From NCBI GenBank assembly GCA_030248215.1, contig JASANG010003345.1:1-64000 (forward strand): a stretch of DNA of 64,000 bases, given 5' to 3'. Under the pieces are notes generated by a model. It was given only the letters and a program-made list of their open reading frames with translations. It was not told the origin of the DNA and did not search any database. Source of the DNA: Enoplolaimus lenunculus (lineage: Eukaryota > Nematoda > Enoplea > Enoplida > Thoracostomopsidae). Positions 30,602-42,812 of this stretch are shown here, piece after piece. Each line of letters begins with the position of its first letter. Position 1 is the first letter of the stretch. The translations under genes and the position numbers were made by a program.

Positions 30602-33139
30602 GTTGTTGTTGTTGTTGTTGTTGTCGTCGTTGCCGATGGTGTTTACGATGCCGGAATCTACTAAAAATTTGCCGTTTCGTTCGCTGGTACCAACCGCTGG
30701 AAATAGTTGATTTTCACCACCAAAGCAACGAGAAGCGTACGATATCTGTTTACTGGAATCTTCACTACCGCAATCTGGTTGCCGAACCGGCATTGAAGAC
30801 GAGAATTTCAGTCCACAGTTTAACCTTTCCCCTGGCCTAAATCGAAGATTACCTTTAGTACAACCGAATCTTTTAAATCCAACTTCGCCAAGATTCAAAT
30901 TTTTCAATTGTCGTTGTGACAATAACACTCGTTGGCTTCTACGTTCCTTTGCGCGATTATTTTGAAACCAAACTTGGACAACTCGTTTAGTGACACTACA
31001 CCTTTGCGCCAGTGAACTCAATTCGTATTTGCTCGGAAATCGATTTCGTCGAAATTGAGCTGAAAGCTGCGAAATTTGGGCGTCTGTCAGCGCCGACCGG
31101 GACCGTAACGTTCGAAGAGTTGGTTTGGATTGCAGAAGAAATTTCTCTTCGGCTGTTTGTACTGCTGTTTTAAAGCCATAAATTTGTTGTTCTTTGTTGC
31201 TTTCTGTTTGTTTTTTGTCACTTTCTTCTCGAACTGTTTCACTTTCTTCATAGTAGTCTTCGTCTGAGCTACAAAAGCTGCTGTTGTGGTCGTTGAACAA
31301 TTGGGGCGATTCGCAAGTGTTGCTGTTGTTGTTGCGGTTGTTGTTGTAGGTGGTGATGGTGGTAGTGTTGTTGTTGTTTTTGTTATTATTATTATTGTTA
31401 TTATTGTTGTTGTTGTTGTTATATTTGTTGTTGCTGCTGCTGCTGTTTTTATGGTTGTTGTTTTTGTTGTCATGTGTGCCTGGAAAACAACTCAGTTGTT
31501 CGATTGATTTCCGTTCTTCGCTTCCACGAATTGTGATCGAATCGTTTGAACAATCTGTAATTCCGTCGTCTTCACTGCTAGTCGACAAGTTATCCGCGGA
31601 AATGTTGCCTTCTCCGTTTGTTGGCTCAAAACTATTCTGGCAAACAGTGTCATTTTCGTGACTGTCGTATGCTGACGATAATATTTTTGGTCTTTTTTCC
31701 ACATTTCCATAGTTTTCAAATTGTTTTTGCTCACCAAATTCTACTTGATTTTTTCGTTTGTATCTTGGAACGCTTAGATCAATCGCGGTGATGTGTTCAC
31801 CTGATAATTTTTCAATTGGTTTTTCAAACTGTCGGGATGGTTCATCTGGAGTCGAAACATGGCTCGCTTGTATCCCTTCATGATCATCCAATTGCACCTG
31901 ATTTTTATACTGGCATGTTTCCAGACACTTGTTCTGGGCCAACTTTTTCTCATCGAAGTTGTGATCTGCGGTTAGCGAATTGATATCAAATTTTAGTTTC
32001 GATCCAATGTCAGACTCAGCCGAGTCAAACGTTGAAGATATTCCGCTTGATGAGTCAATATCGGTCGTCGTTGCTGGAAATGTTTCAGCAATTTTACAGT
32101 TCTTTGTCGTCTTGGTCGTAGATAACGCCTGGTTGCCTGCCGATGACCGTATCTGTAAACACGCTTGTTCCGAACTCCTTGTGTGTTCGGAGCTTAAAAG
32201 ATCTTCGCTTTGGCCGCAGCTATGGAGCGATGACGTTTCCAGTTGTGGTTTGAAAACATTGATTGACAGTGCGCTGAGAGGACTTTGCTCGGTAAAGCTA
32301 GAAAATGTATCGTTCCCACAACCGTGGTGCTTGTCTATATTGTTTAGTTCAAATTTATGAGGAAAATTGAGTTTACGAACAGCACTGGAATCGTAATCTG
32401 CAACTTGCTTTTGACTACTAGGCAGAGCGTTTGACATCTGTTGGGGAACAGTTGGTGGGGCAAAAATAGGCGCAGGGTTAAATAAAAAGTTTTTTGGTGA
32501 TAATTTAAAGTTATTAAGCCCGAAAAATGGCGCAGGGGCATTGAAATAGTTAGGTATGCCAGACGAGGTTTGAGGTGAAAATAGTTCTGAACTTTGGCCA
32601 GTAGGACCGAAAGGAATTGTTGGCCAGGCAAACGGCGATGCTGGTGCTAGCTGCTGTTGCTGAGGGGGTGCTGGGAGACGTTGTACGGACCACGGAAACG
32701 GAAACATGGTGCTCGGTTGTGGAAATATAGATCCTGTCCGGTTGCGGCTTAAAGGTCCGTGAGGTAAATTTCCAGAATTTGAACGAAAAATTGCCGGAAG
32801 CGGCTCGATAGCCATCGCATTTGGGTCCATTCCGAGAGCGAGCATACATTTTTTGGAACTCATATGAGAGCTGTACGAACCGGAATGTGAGAACCGCTTG
32901 TGACAATGCGGGCATTCGAAAGGTTTTTCGCCGCTGTGAATTCGCACGTGTTCTTTAAGATGATGTTTAAACTTAAACGCTTTACCGCATTGTTCACATT
33001 TGAATTTACGTAGCACATCGATTACAGTGGCGGCTGCTGGCGGGGGACACGACGCTTTCAATGGAGTTTCAGTAATTGCAAATTGATGGGAACGAATCGC
33101 AACTCGGTGGGGCTTCGAGAACGCCTGTGTCGGATACAT
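27586..33139 (-). CDS. ZEB: ZEB-type zinc-finger/homeodomain transcription repressor, 4 exons
   Basis: Nuclear repressor that binds paired E-boxes (CACCTG) through two zinc-finger clusters and recruits CtBP. Exons in transcript order: 33139-29840, 29096-28917, 28362-28107, 27794-27586, all GT-AG and in phase, giving 1314 residues. Seen: N-terminal fingers at about 48-68 ([19 protein letters not shown]) and 76-98 ([18 protein letters not shown]), equal to fingers 3 and 4 of vertebrate ZEB; a homeodomain at about 676-735 ending [12 protein letters not shown]; CtBP motif PLDLS at 1028-1032 and a weaker IDLSVP near 452; asparagine tracts near 570-600 and 840-870. The last two exons hold the C-terminal cluster: [19 protein letters not shown], then [19 protein letters not shown] and [14 protein letters not shown]. 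It ends shortly after the last finger, without the acidic tail of vertebrate ZEB. Fingers 1 and 2 were not found upstream; either they are in unseen exons or this transcript starts at 33139, 34 nt after a good acceptor. Confidence 0.93.
27835..27992. repeat. CCGTAGCC-ended MITE in ZEB intron 3
   Basis: About 158 bp with ends GGACCATAGCC and GGCTACGG. It matches, in the opposite orientation, the sequence at 34834-34990 (shared blocks TTTCAGGAGGAGCA, GTTGAAAATT). It begins about 40 bp upstream of the exon 4 acceptor (27795-27796). Confidence 0.55.
28695..28738 (-). repeat. Second copy of a ZEB exon end and splice donor
   Basis: About 44 bp almost identical to 28905-28948, which contains the end of ZEB exon 2 and its donor. 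Read on the minus strand, it preserves the codons PTTEDFLPK and an AAAG/GTAAAA donor at 28712/28711. The true exon reads PTTEEFLPK with its donor at 28917/28916. The two copies flank the TTAGGC array. Splicing from exon 2 through to this second donor would meet an in-frame stop, so it should not code in the main transcript. Confidence 0.8.
28737..28892. repeat. (GGCTTA)n = (TTAGGC)n hexamer array in ZEB intron 2
   Basis: About 156 bp, roughly 26 units, mostly perfect GGCTTA with a few GGCATA and GGCTAA variants. The hexamer equals the telomere repeat of many nematodes, but the array is inside an intron and the same hexamer occurs in the window's CTTAGGC MITEs, so a telomeric origin is not implied. 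Long open frames across it on both strands are repeat artefacts. Confidence 0.95.
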
Positions 33140-33173
33140 TATAAAAATCTTAGGTTTTAGTAGTTAAATTTGT

Positions 33174-33184
33174 CTGAAACAGTG
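33174..33184 (-). promoter_or_regulatory. Probable leader or 5'-UTR splice acceptor of ZEB
   Basis: On the minus strand GCCACTGTTTCAG ends at 33174, and 34 nt later comes the ATG at 33139. It supports a transcript that begins coding at 33139 rather than inside an upstream zinc-finger exon, but an upstream exon joined here would be interrupted by the 5' leader codons, so only transcript data can settle it. Confidence 0.4.
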
Positions 33185-36100
33185 GCACTGTTTTATGTCG
33201 TCTCTTAAAACCCTATTTGATGTCTACTGTCTAATGGGCAGCTGCGTTGACCTCAGAGGTGTGCGCTGAAAAAATAGAAGGATGTGGGTCCGGGGAGAAC
33301 GTAACGCAGGTTTAAAACAGGTTAAAAACACATTTCGATTGATAAGCTCTATGTAGCTAAGTTAAATAGATGATGAGTCGGTGTCATGATCAAACATATA
33401 ATTGCTATTGCTACATTTACTATAGTGCACTGAAGTTTCATTTTAATTTCGGTCTTATGAGCAAATGTGGGTCCAGACCTGGTGGACTCACCGCGTGCAC
33501 ACAACACTGGCCCTATAGCGACGATAGCATCAAATACTGTTCATGTTGCACAGGGATGCTGTCAGGACCTTAGGGGGTGTCAAATGAGGAGCAGAGTAGT
33601 TAACGCAATACCGGAGGGGTCGCTAAACTCGAGAAAGAATCCAATCATTGGTATGTAACCAAAAGTCAAAATACATGCGGAGTATTTTCTACATAAAATG
33701 TTTTAAATTTCAACCAGGAACTTTAAGTTGTTGGGTTTGAAGATGTGTCAGGAACACCCCTGAGTTTTTCTTCAAGTTTCCACTGACACCCGGAACAGCG
33801 CAGTTTTCGCGTGCCCAGTGGTGAACAATTACTGGAAACTGGAACCCGTGCCGTAGCAGGGTAGGATGTGGGACCCCCATATTCCGAGGTGGAGGCTCCT
33901 TGCGATGATCAAAATATTTTTCAATTTTTTTCTTTAAAATCTCGTTAGGGTCTGGACCCTCTTAGGGGTGTGGGCTCCTGGGTATGTTGGTGTGGCTGGC
34001 CCTGATTTGAACAGAATCAAAACAGCTAACATATAATTTTTTCAGCTTCAATATTGAATTATTCGGTGTAATTTTTCTGTTATTTCGTAAGAGCTTTCAA
34101 AATGTTCTGTTTAGCTGGTGAAAGTTTATCCGTCATTTTTAGTATGTAAGCCACCAAAATGATACTATTCAACCCTAAATTTTCGTCCAAAATGTTTTAA
34201 CTATTTACTGCTTGCGAGCGAAATAATTATTTATTTCGTCATGTTTGTTATTAACCAGTTAATAACATAGAATATATGTAACTTTGTACCGTATATATCG
34301 ATATTAAGCTGCTATTTTAATTGTGTTTCAAAAGAAAACAAGCTTTTAATATTTGGTGCCCTAAATATCTGTGTTTCTCTATATATTCAATTATTATAAG
34401 TAGCCTAAGTTCCTCTTGAAGGTTAGAATTCAATTTATAATGTTTTATGAATGTCAAATCCTAAAGTTACCGTGTTATTTTTCTCTACCGTTAATAAGTA
34501 AAATTATTACAAAAATATATACGTTAAATGTTACAAAATATACGCTCGGCGCCTTTCTTTTTACAAAATAATTGTGATTCATGATTTGGAAATGCATTTT
34601 TTGAACAAATTTAATACAAGAGCCGATGCGAAACAAGAAGCACGCTGTATATTCGAATATTTGGACCCGATTGGTGTTGGTTTAGTGTAAACTTAAATCC
34701 ATGATTTACGATATAATGCGCCATCCACAACTCGGTGCGTTCACGGTGTGAAAATAAAAATTTTCAATTTCGAGAACACATTTTAATTTTGAATGAGAAG
34801 AGCCCACGGCGAGCAGCGGTATATGTTAACAGGTCCGTAGCCTGCTCACCTTGCTAAGGGGAGGGGGTAAAAGTATTTCAGGAGGAGCATACAGGGGTTA
34901 TCAATGACTTATAAACTAGGTTGAAAATTCTATCGGTGTCCACAATTTTTTCAGAGGTTCTGAACCTCCCTGGTGCTCATTTGGCTATGGGCACGCATGT
35001 TAGTGATGGTGCAACCTGAGGTGAAAAATCCCAGAGCCGGATTTGACGAAAAAATAGGTTCCATTTTAACACCAATCTGCAAAGTGTTGCCAAACAATTG
35101 TTTTGAAGCTATATTACTGAAGAAACCTAGGCAGTATGTATAAGTATTTAAAATATTGCTCCAAAATTACAAACAAACTCACTGCAAGGTACAATCTGTG
35201 TGGATGTACGAATTAGCCCTAGCCGAAGGTCAATTTTTTTAACCGGATGTGGAACAGCCGGATGTAGACCTTCAGTTATTATTATCTGGTATTACTGTAA
35301 CGTTGTATAACTAAGAAACTACGTTAATGTAATGTTCACAAGCCAAAATATGTTGTTCAAGCTACAATGCTTAAATGTTAACACTTCAGTACTGTGTTCC
35401 AGTATGCCATGGATGTTTTGAAACTATTATTTCTTCTCGAGTTGTTGATTTTTAGCGAGTTACATTCTGCTGTTTTAATATTTGAAAACATATATGAGAA
35501 CAATGTTTTTGCGAAAATTTTAGTCATAAATCAATTTTCAGCTGGTCTGATCCCTCAGAATAGAGTTTAATAATAATAATAATTTAATTCGGCATTAACA
35601 TTGGTTTTTCGTACATTTTAGACAATTAGAAATTATGAATAATATTGCTTTCACAAATTGAACAGTAATCTAAAAGCGTATTCTTAAATCTAAGCCTAAG
35701 ACTAAGGTATTAACACCTCAACGTAAGCATATGCTTAAAACTAGACTTATGAGCCTAAGCAAAATAGTTTAAAACCTAAGATAGCTCTTTATTATAGTCG
35801 TGTACCTAGGCAAACCGCAAGTTTACGGATATAATTGCGGTCAACATAAAAGGAAACCTTAACTTGCAAACCTTGTAGGTAACCTTGAAAGATGGACAAG
35901 CGAAAAAAAGTGGCAACTTTTATTGGCTACTGACCATAATTACATTTTACACCGAAATGCAAGCGCTATGTGCAATATTTCGAGTGATAAAATGTAAAAA
36001 CGTTATGTGCATCACGGACAAAGAAGATTTATAGGTTTTTTGGCATTCTATATTTCGAATATATAATATGTTTGTTCAGGGTTATCAACTGTGCCACGAA

Positions 36101-38161
36101 AATTTACTTGGCCAAAGTTTGTATGACGCTTCTAAACCTCCAAAACACTGACTGAATTGTTTTTACAGGAGGTAAAGTGGTACCACATCAAAATGAAAAC
36201 TGTTCGGTTTCCGTATACATCATTTTGACCAGTGGTCACTATATATCACGCCCCCCCATAATCGGCTTCATACCGTTGATCGGTAAAACTGCTGCTTACT
36301 GGAAAGCAATGGGTATCCTGATATGGAACTCAGTTTTGGCGACAATTTGTGCCAGGTTCCGCAAAATCTTTGGCCCCTTCATTATATACGGCATTGAGTG
36401 GTTCATTGTCAGCAGAACAAGTGTTATTTGAGTGACCAGCCGGACAGGTTTCAATAGTGGTGATATTGTGTGAGCTTTATTTATGCTTGTGGCAGCCTAA
36501 AACTTGAAAAAATTTCTCCAAACAGATATTATATCAGCGTACGCGTTCGAAAGTGTGCAATTTGATTTGTGATAAAAGCTGCGACATCACAGAATCGCAT
36601 ATTCTCTATACGTGTCGCTATTAATAACTCATTTGTAAACTCGGTACGAAACTCGGCGGCGGAGAGATAATCGGAGTCCAAGTTTTGATGGTTGGAGTGG
36701 TTTTGAAATACGTGGAAATATTTTTGGCTTTAAAACGTACTTGGTGCTTTGAAACATAACAAGGGCAAGAAGTGCACACAATATTAAGATCTGCAGTCAG
36801 CAAAACTACAGCTACAAGAAACAAGACATCGATTAAAATGGTTTTCTTGAAAACACTATGAATGGATTACTTGAAAATAACTTAGGCTTAGAAATAGAAC
36901 TGTTATTCCTATGCTGTTACATATAGAAAACCTGTGTGAAAATTTACACTGTTGTGTTGTGTATGCTACCAATAGCGGATTACTAATTTGAACTTAAAAA
37001 TGCAAAATCAAAGGCTAAAATGTATATGCATCAAATTATACACCAACGTCAAAAGTGATACAGTAGGAAATTCGAGTATGAAATTTCGCGGCGCCGCCTA
37101 GACCTGCGGGACCCCCTCCCATGATATATATTAATATAACTATTAAGAGAAATTAAGACAATTTCTGTTCCGCAACAGACATGCATGTAAATGTTATTTT
37201 AATACTTTTTGCTCCAGTTTAAATTATCGAAACTTGACGTTTCGCTACGATACAATACCAATGGTCCGCTGCGTGCCTATTGCATTTCTATGGATTTTCA
37301 TTAACGATAGGTAAACCCGTAACAGCATAATTTTTGCAAAACAATTTAACAAAAATGGGTTTTAAATTTAAATGTTTTATGCGGCGGTTACTGTTCAAAT
37401 TTATAAATTTACAAATATTACAAGCAGGTTACAATTTAAGCAATAAATCATTCTGTGGGCGGACACTTATATATATATATATACATATATATAATGTATA
37501 TATATAACCAGGCATTTGATTCTAATTGTAATGTTAATTCTTGCACCTTAATCGAACACCGGCTATAAATGGGGCTAAAATGACAAGGCTATCGCTGTTA
37601 TTTACCTTGTGATCCGTTGAACACACCTGCTTAAATCAATTATGGAACGATTCTGTATGGCGTGGTTCACTAACAATTTTTAGGTTCTTTTTTCCGGCTA
37701 TTATTACAGGTTCTTGTCAAAAAAAATAATAAAAGCAAAGCCGGTGTAGTGAAAGGTATACAAAATTGGCTACGATTGACAAGTTAACAGTCTAACCTGT
37801 TACCAGTAAAGGTGCTTGGTTATACCAGAACACCTGATGTTGTTCGTTTTTTGTGGCGATCTATGGTTTTATTGTGTTACCTTAAACGTTGATACTGTGT
37901 GCAAATGTTGTCAGAATGAGCATAACACCTAAGCAATACAAAAAGTGTATTCGAGTCAATTTGCTTACAAAAATAATTCTAATCGTCAAAATAATGCTTA
38001 TACCGGAAATTTTGAAACAAATCGTCCCCGTAGACAGCCAGCAATGATATAGGATTCGGTAAAATTTCAAAATTTGCGTAAAAGTTTAAGGACGATAATT
38101 GACATTCTCGGCAAATTCTGGCCTGCGGCTGCATCATGTTTGAACGACGCTTAACAATTTC
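33185..38161. other. Long stretch upstream of ZEB without a recognised gene
   Basis: The 5' flank of ZEB. Seen: a GC-richer unknown block at 33700-33990, a CCGTAGCC-ended MITE at 34834-34990, a CCGGAGG-type fragment near 35220-35280 and a CTTAGGC-type fragment near 35670-35790. An 84-codon frame at 36177-36431 has an exon-like opposite strand as well, but neither matches anything I know. ZEB fingers 1-2 could be hidden here as small exons; I could not find them. Confidence 0.4.
34834..34990. repeat. CCGTAGCC-ended MITE
   Basis: Inverted partner of the copy in ZEB intron 3 (27835-27992): starts CCGTAGCCTGCTCACC, ends GTGCTCATTTGGCTATGG. Non-coding. Confidence 0.5.
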
Positions 38162-38402
38162 GGCCCATGTAATGATCAGGGGCGGAACGTTGTTCTGTTA
38201 GACTAGAATAGAGTAAGCTTATGGTTTAGACTATTTTTTTGCTTGGCTTAGGCTTAGGCTTCGGCTTATGAATATGCTCATTCTTACGTTTACGCATAGG
38301 CTTGGCTTAGAAATATGCTTATTCTTACGTTTACGCACAGGCTTAGGCTTAGGCTTAGGAATATGCTGGTAATACTGTTCCGCCCCTGTTCTTTACGTTG
38401 GT
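38162..38402. repeat. CTTAGGC-bearing MITE with internal duplication
   Basis: Starts GGCCCATGTAATGATCAGGG and ends GTTCCGCCCCTGTTCTTTAC. The internal block CTTAGGCTTAGG..AATATGCT..ATTCTTACG is present twice or more, so copies of this family grow by internal hexamer and block duplication. Confidence 0.75.
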
Positions 38403-38858
38403 CACAAGTTCAAGGCGGTTCGCGAGTTATGAATTCTTGAATTCACCGGCGGAGACAGTACAGTATCCTACAATCCATAATTATGGGTTTTGAAAAATTG
38501 TAACTAATAAAAATTAACAAGACTAAAATAAGGGTCCATCATATTCACAGATGTGTATAGCAACTATCATCAGATAGTAATTAGTTCTCAAACTCACAAA
38601 CCATTGCAGTTTTTTCCTCAAAACTAGTACAAAAGTAACAGCAAATCATATGCGAAACGTGCTGAATTTTAAGCTTCAGCGTTCACTGGTTTGAAAGTTA
38701 CAAGACACATCATCAACTGGTGATAGGTGCTACACCCATTTGAGAATACGGACCAAGTTCATATGCTGCAATTGGTAAATTTACCATTGAAAACAGTTGT
38801 ATTATTAAAGCAGAGTTAAGAATAACGAAAATGTAACAAAAAAATTAGCTTCGAGTGA

Positions 38859-39030
38859 ACCGCGGAAACTTTCCTCGCTTTTGCTCATTGAAAACCACTT
38901 TGTGAACAGCTTGTCTGCAATTGGCCAAACTTACCGCAGCACAGACCGCGGAAGCTTTCCTCGCATTGGCTCACTGAAGACCACTTTTGAAACGCTACTC
39001 TGTAATTGGTTACACACAAATTTTCATGAG
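38859..39030. repeat. Diverged 86-bp tandem duplication
   Basis: ACCGCGGAAACTTTCCTCGC at 38859 recurs as ACCGCGGAAGCTTTCCTCGC at 38945, followed in both by TTG/GGCTCA(T/C)TGAA(A/G)ACCACTT. Two units, about 80 percent alike. No function seen. Confidence 0.65.
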
Positions 39031-40387
39031 CAATTCAAGTTGGGTTACGGTAGATTGTTTAAAAATTCCATGACTGCTTTAAGCTTATTTGTTGAAAGTA
39101 ACACGCTGCAATTTTGAGAGCTCCTCAATCGAATGACAGGGTACTCGATTGTCTCGATGTTCAGAGTGAAGGGTAGCACGTTCAATAAACACCCGATAGC
39201 TTTAGCTTTTGTCACTGGTTTCCCTTCAGAGTATTTGAAATTTTCAAACTGACAACGGGAGTGTACAGGTGCCCGCGAGGATTGACAAGCGTCATAAAAG
39301 GCTTGTTTTGCATATTAATTGAATATGGAAAGCGAAAGAATTTTGAACTTTATGGTACTGCAATGTATGCGTTTTGTTTATCATTGGCTGGGTTTTTGAA
39401 ATCTTAATTAACTTGTTGATACTTAAAATGTGCGCCTGTCAGTTGCTCGTACGGGGCCTATATTCTTAAATGCGTATTACCACATCCACCAGTTAGTGAA
39501 AGGTTTTCAAACTCATGCGAAATCGTCTAAGTGCGCGGATCACAAAATTTGCACAGAAGTGTATACGTACGCTTAAACGCATTAAAAATCTTACATATTT
39601 TTGGCTTAAGCTAAACTTATTGAACTCTGAGATACACGGATGCACTTGTTACTTAATGCTGACTCACTCTTATTGCCCAGTTCGAGTCTCTGCGGTATAC
39701 TACTGTTGCACCACATAAAGTAACATGGACCCCCATCCCGGTGACATCCACACTATAACTTAGTGTTTCTGAACTCTAGTAGTTATTTTTCTACTTTGTT
39801 TCTACAAATTAGCTTTGGCATTGTAATACATCGTATAAGTTCGATTGAACTTCAGTCCTAAGCCTAAAGGTACACTGTAAATACTTAATAAATACAACGT
39901 AACTATTATATGACACACTTTGATGGATTTTTATCAAATTTATGACGTGATAAAACAAAATGAGGAATGTAAGTTGAAAGCGTAAATGTACCAGGTCAAA
40001 AATTTGACGCCAAATTTTCAAATGACTATGCAGCACCTACTATCAGTTTAGCGATACGGTTTCAAACAACTTAACCATCATAAACATCTGTGAATAGCAA
40101 ATATTATTTCAGCAAGTAAATAACGATAATCTGAGAAACAGAAAAAGTGTAATTTGTGTCGTAACAGAAAAAATACCTTTTCAGCTTTTGTACAACTTTG
40201 CCCCTGCAATTAAGGTTAAGGCTTAGGCTTTGGTATAAGTTAAGGCTCGGACCGAGAAATATGTAAGCCTTGCTGAATTTAAGCCCAAGTTTATATACCT
40301 AACTGTAAGATTATTAAGGGCAAGCCTAACGCCATCGACTACAAAGTGTACAAGAGCCATTTTTAAAAAATAAATGTTTAAAACCAG

Positions 40388-40630
40388 CACTGTAAATTCC
40401 AATGAGTTTATTAATCAACTCAGAAAACGAATTAGGCGTTTTTACAGTCATTTCTGAGTTAATAACAGTAACATTAACTCATTATGAGCTGATGTAATTC
40501 CGCGTGAGTTTATTGGTTCAGTCATAATGAGGTGAATTCATTCAAAATAACGCGTTCTGAAAGATCTGATTTAGACTCAGTAATTCAACTCACTCTCAAT
40601 AAAATCAATTCACTGGAATTTAACAGAGAG
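40388..40630. repeat. TACACTGTAAATTCCA-ended MITE
   Basis: Left end CACTGTAAATTCCAATGAGT, right end CACTGGAATTTAACAG. Interior of TGAGTT/AACTCA motifs as in 25381-25630. Confidence 0.7.
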
Positions 40631-41342
40631 AATAAAACTTAAAATTGTATTATCTGTACAAATACCTTATATACAACAGATCAAAAAGACAAAACTGGTA
40701 TATTTTCACTATGACAAAATATGACGCCCATAGTTTTGATTTGGTCAGACTTGACAAATGACAAAACGCGTACAAACTTGACAGAGTGGAAAGGAACAGA
40801 AACATGATTTGGAACACAATATTAATCTCGTAAATTTGGTTCATCAAAAGACATATTTTTCGGTAGGTGCTTTTACTCGGCACGGGTCAGAAAATGTTAA
40901 GTCCAAATATTTTGGCCTCAAACCCAACAGATGCAGTAGAAATATCGCGTATCATTAATTTGATTTGTATAAACAACAATAACAACAACAAATTCCAAGT
41001 TATGATTAATTTTAAAATTTCAAACTCATTCCGCCGCGAAACTCAAACAAATATTTTGTCCAATTTGGTCGCAAAAATTTGTAAGCTTAAATCTGCAACC
41101 TTACATATTAGGTATTATTAACCGCTAAGGTGGTAGTCAACTCATCATATCAAACAGCCAGCTACTTATTTCGCACAATTTTAACGTGTAAGCCGGTTTA
41201 GCAAAAAACAACCATATAATTGGAACAGGTATTTCTTGGAAATATTTGTATATATATTTGAACTCATTTTTAAATGCACTTTCATGCATAAAGTATACCA
41301 ACAAGTTTTTGCTATGAATAGAAAAATTATTTAAATGGCCCC

Positions 41343-41597
41343 TACACTGTAAATTTCAGTGAGTCGATTTTAACTGAGAATGAGTTGAATCACTCAGTCT
41401 GAGTTAGGACTATCCGAACTCAGATTTTGAGTTCATTCAATTCATTCTGATTTAATTAATCAACTTACCTAGAGTCAACTCAACTCAGAGTGAGAATTAA
41501 CTCAAATGAGAGTGAGCTAACGTTTACTGATATTAATTCAGAAATAACCAACTCACTAGCTAAATTGATTAACCGACTTATTGGAATTTACAGTGTA
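41343..41597. repeat. TACACTGTAAATTCCA-ended MITE, best copy
   Basis: 255 bp from TACACTGTAAATTTCAGTGA to TTGGAATTTACAGTGTA. The terminal TACACTGTAAATT and AATTTACAGTGTA are exact inverted repeats. The flanking TA suggests a Tc1/mariner-like target. Confidence 0.8.
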
Positions 41598-42812
41598 TAA
41601 AATACACGTTAAAATTAAATCTTGCAAAACGATTTTCTGATATTGGCCATAATTAGGTAATCTCTGCTCTTCGCAATGTTTACGTTGGATACTTCGTATT
41701 GCCTAGGAATTGATCAGGGAAGGACTGTTTTTCCGCGGCATTGCAATAAAAGAATAAGCTTGGCTCAGACTATTTTTCGCTTAGGCACTTAGGATTACAA
41801 GTTTAGCCTTGTTGTAGGATTATCCTTACGCTACGGCTTAGGGTTAATTGGCGTTCGCAATTTTGGAATCGTAAAACTTAATGCCATGAGAGTGCTAACC
41901 TGTAAATTTATTGACACGATGATGACTGTAAATTACAAAATTTCTCAAAATTTATTCTTGTTCAAAGACAGTGTATAATTTAAAGAATATTGAGTCGTGC
42001 AAATACTTAGCTTTGCGATCGCCTATAAATTTAAAATTTCCGTGATTTGAGAAATGTAAAATTTAAAACTGTCCCTCCAGCCGTATAAAGGACAATGAAA
42101 CTCGATAGCAAGCTAAATGACAATTAAACGCCCAGACAACTCACTGGTTTGAGAAAACTCCGCCTTTGAACTACGGTTACGGGTAATAGTAAACGAATAT
42201 ATACTTTTCAAAGGTATATAAAAGCAAAACGAAGCAAACATAATCACTTTAAAATTTTGTTGGGAAAATTGTTATTCACGGTCAAACATTTGATAATTAA
42301 TTACTCCGGTTTCCCATTATTCGGTTTGGAATCATATAACATCGTTTGAAGTAGTTATAACAAGTGGGTGTTAGGCCTGTTACAAAAATTGGCAGTTGGT
42401 ATTTGTTACCATTTTAAGAGTAAAATTCAATTTTACCGACACGTTCAAAACATATCAAATTACAGCGTTTCAAAACTGTACCGCATTCGGGGCCAGCAGC
42501 GCTATCTAACAGACGTTTCAAAAGTTACCTTTGCTGCATTTAGACAAAAATTTTCACAAGCGCAAGAAAGTAGAGTTCGGAATTAAAGTTTTCCGTCAAT
42601 AAGGAACAAAGCTTTAATTGATATCACGAGAAAGAAAAAGTTAATGTGTAGAAATGTTAAGGATCAGCTTACAAGAACCAAGTTAACAATAATTAGTCAT
42701 TTCCTATTAAGTTTGAAGTAGCGACAAATTTGTCGTAGGAAGTTGGCACAAAAACCGATAAGTTAGAAAAAGACGTTGGCAAAGAGCGATTTCAATTCAA
42801 TAACCCGTTTAC

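Larger units (their letters stand above)
39031..42804. other. Gene-free, MITE-bearing
   Basis: Holds the two TACACTG-ended MITEs listed at 40388 and 41343, CTTAGGC-type fragments near 40210-40290 and 41730-41850, and otherwise unique AT-rich DNA. Frames of 60-84 codons on either strand show nothing recognisable. Confidence 0.4.

Noticed and set aside
30510-31661. Leucine/valine-rich + frames opposite ZEB
   Set aside because: Antisense of the asparagine tracts in the ZEB coding exon.
36177-36431. 84-codon + frame, and exon-like minus frame ending at a GTAAGC donor
   Set aside because: Both strands look open, neither matches a known protein, and no acceptor could be paired.
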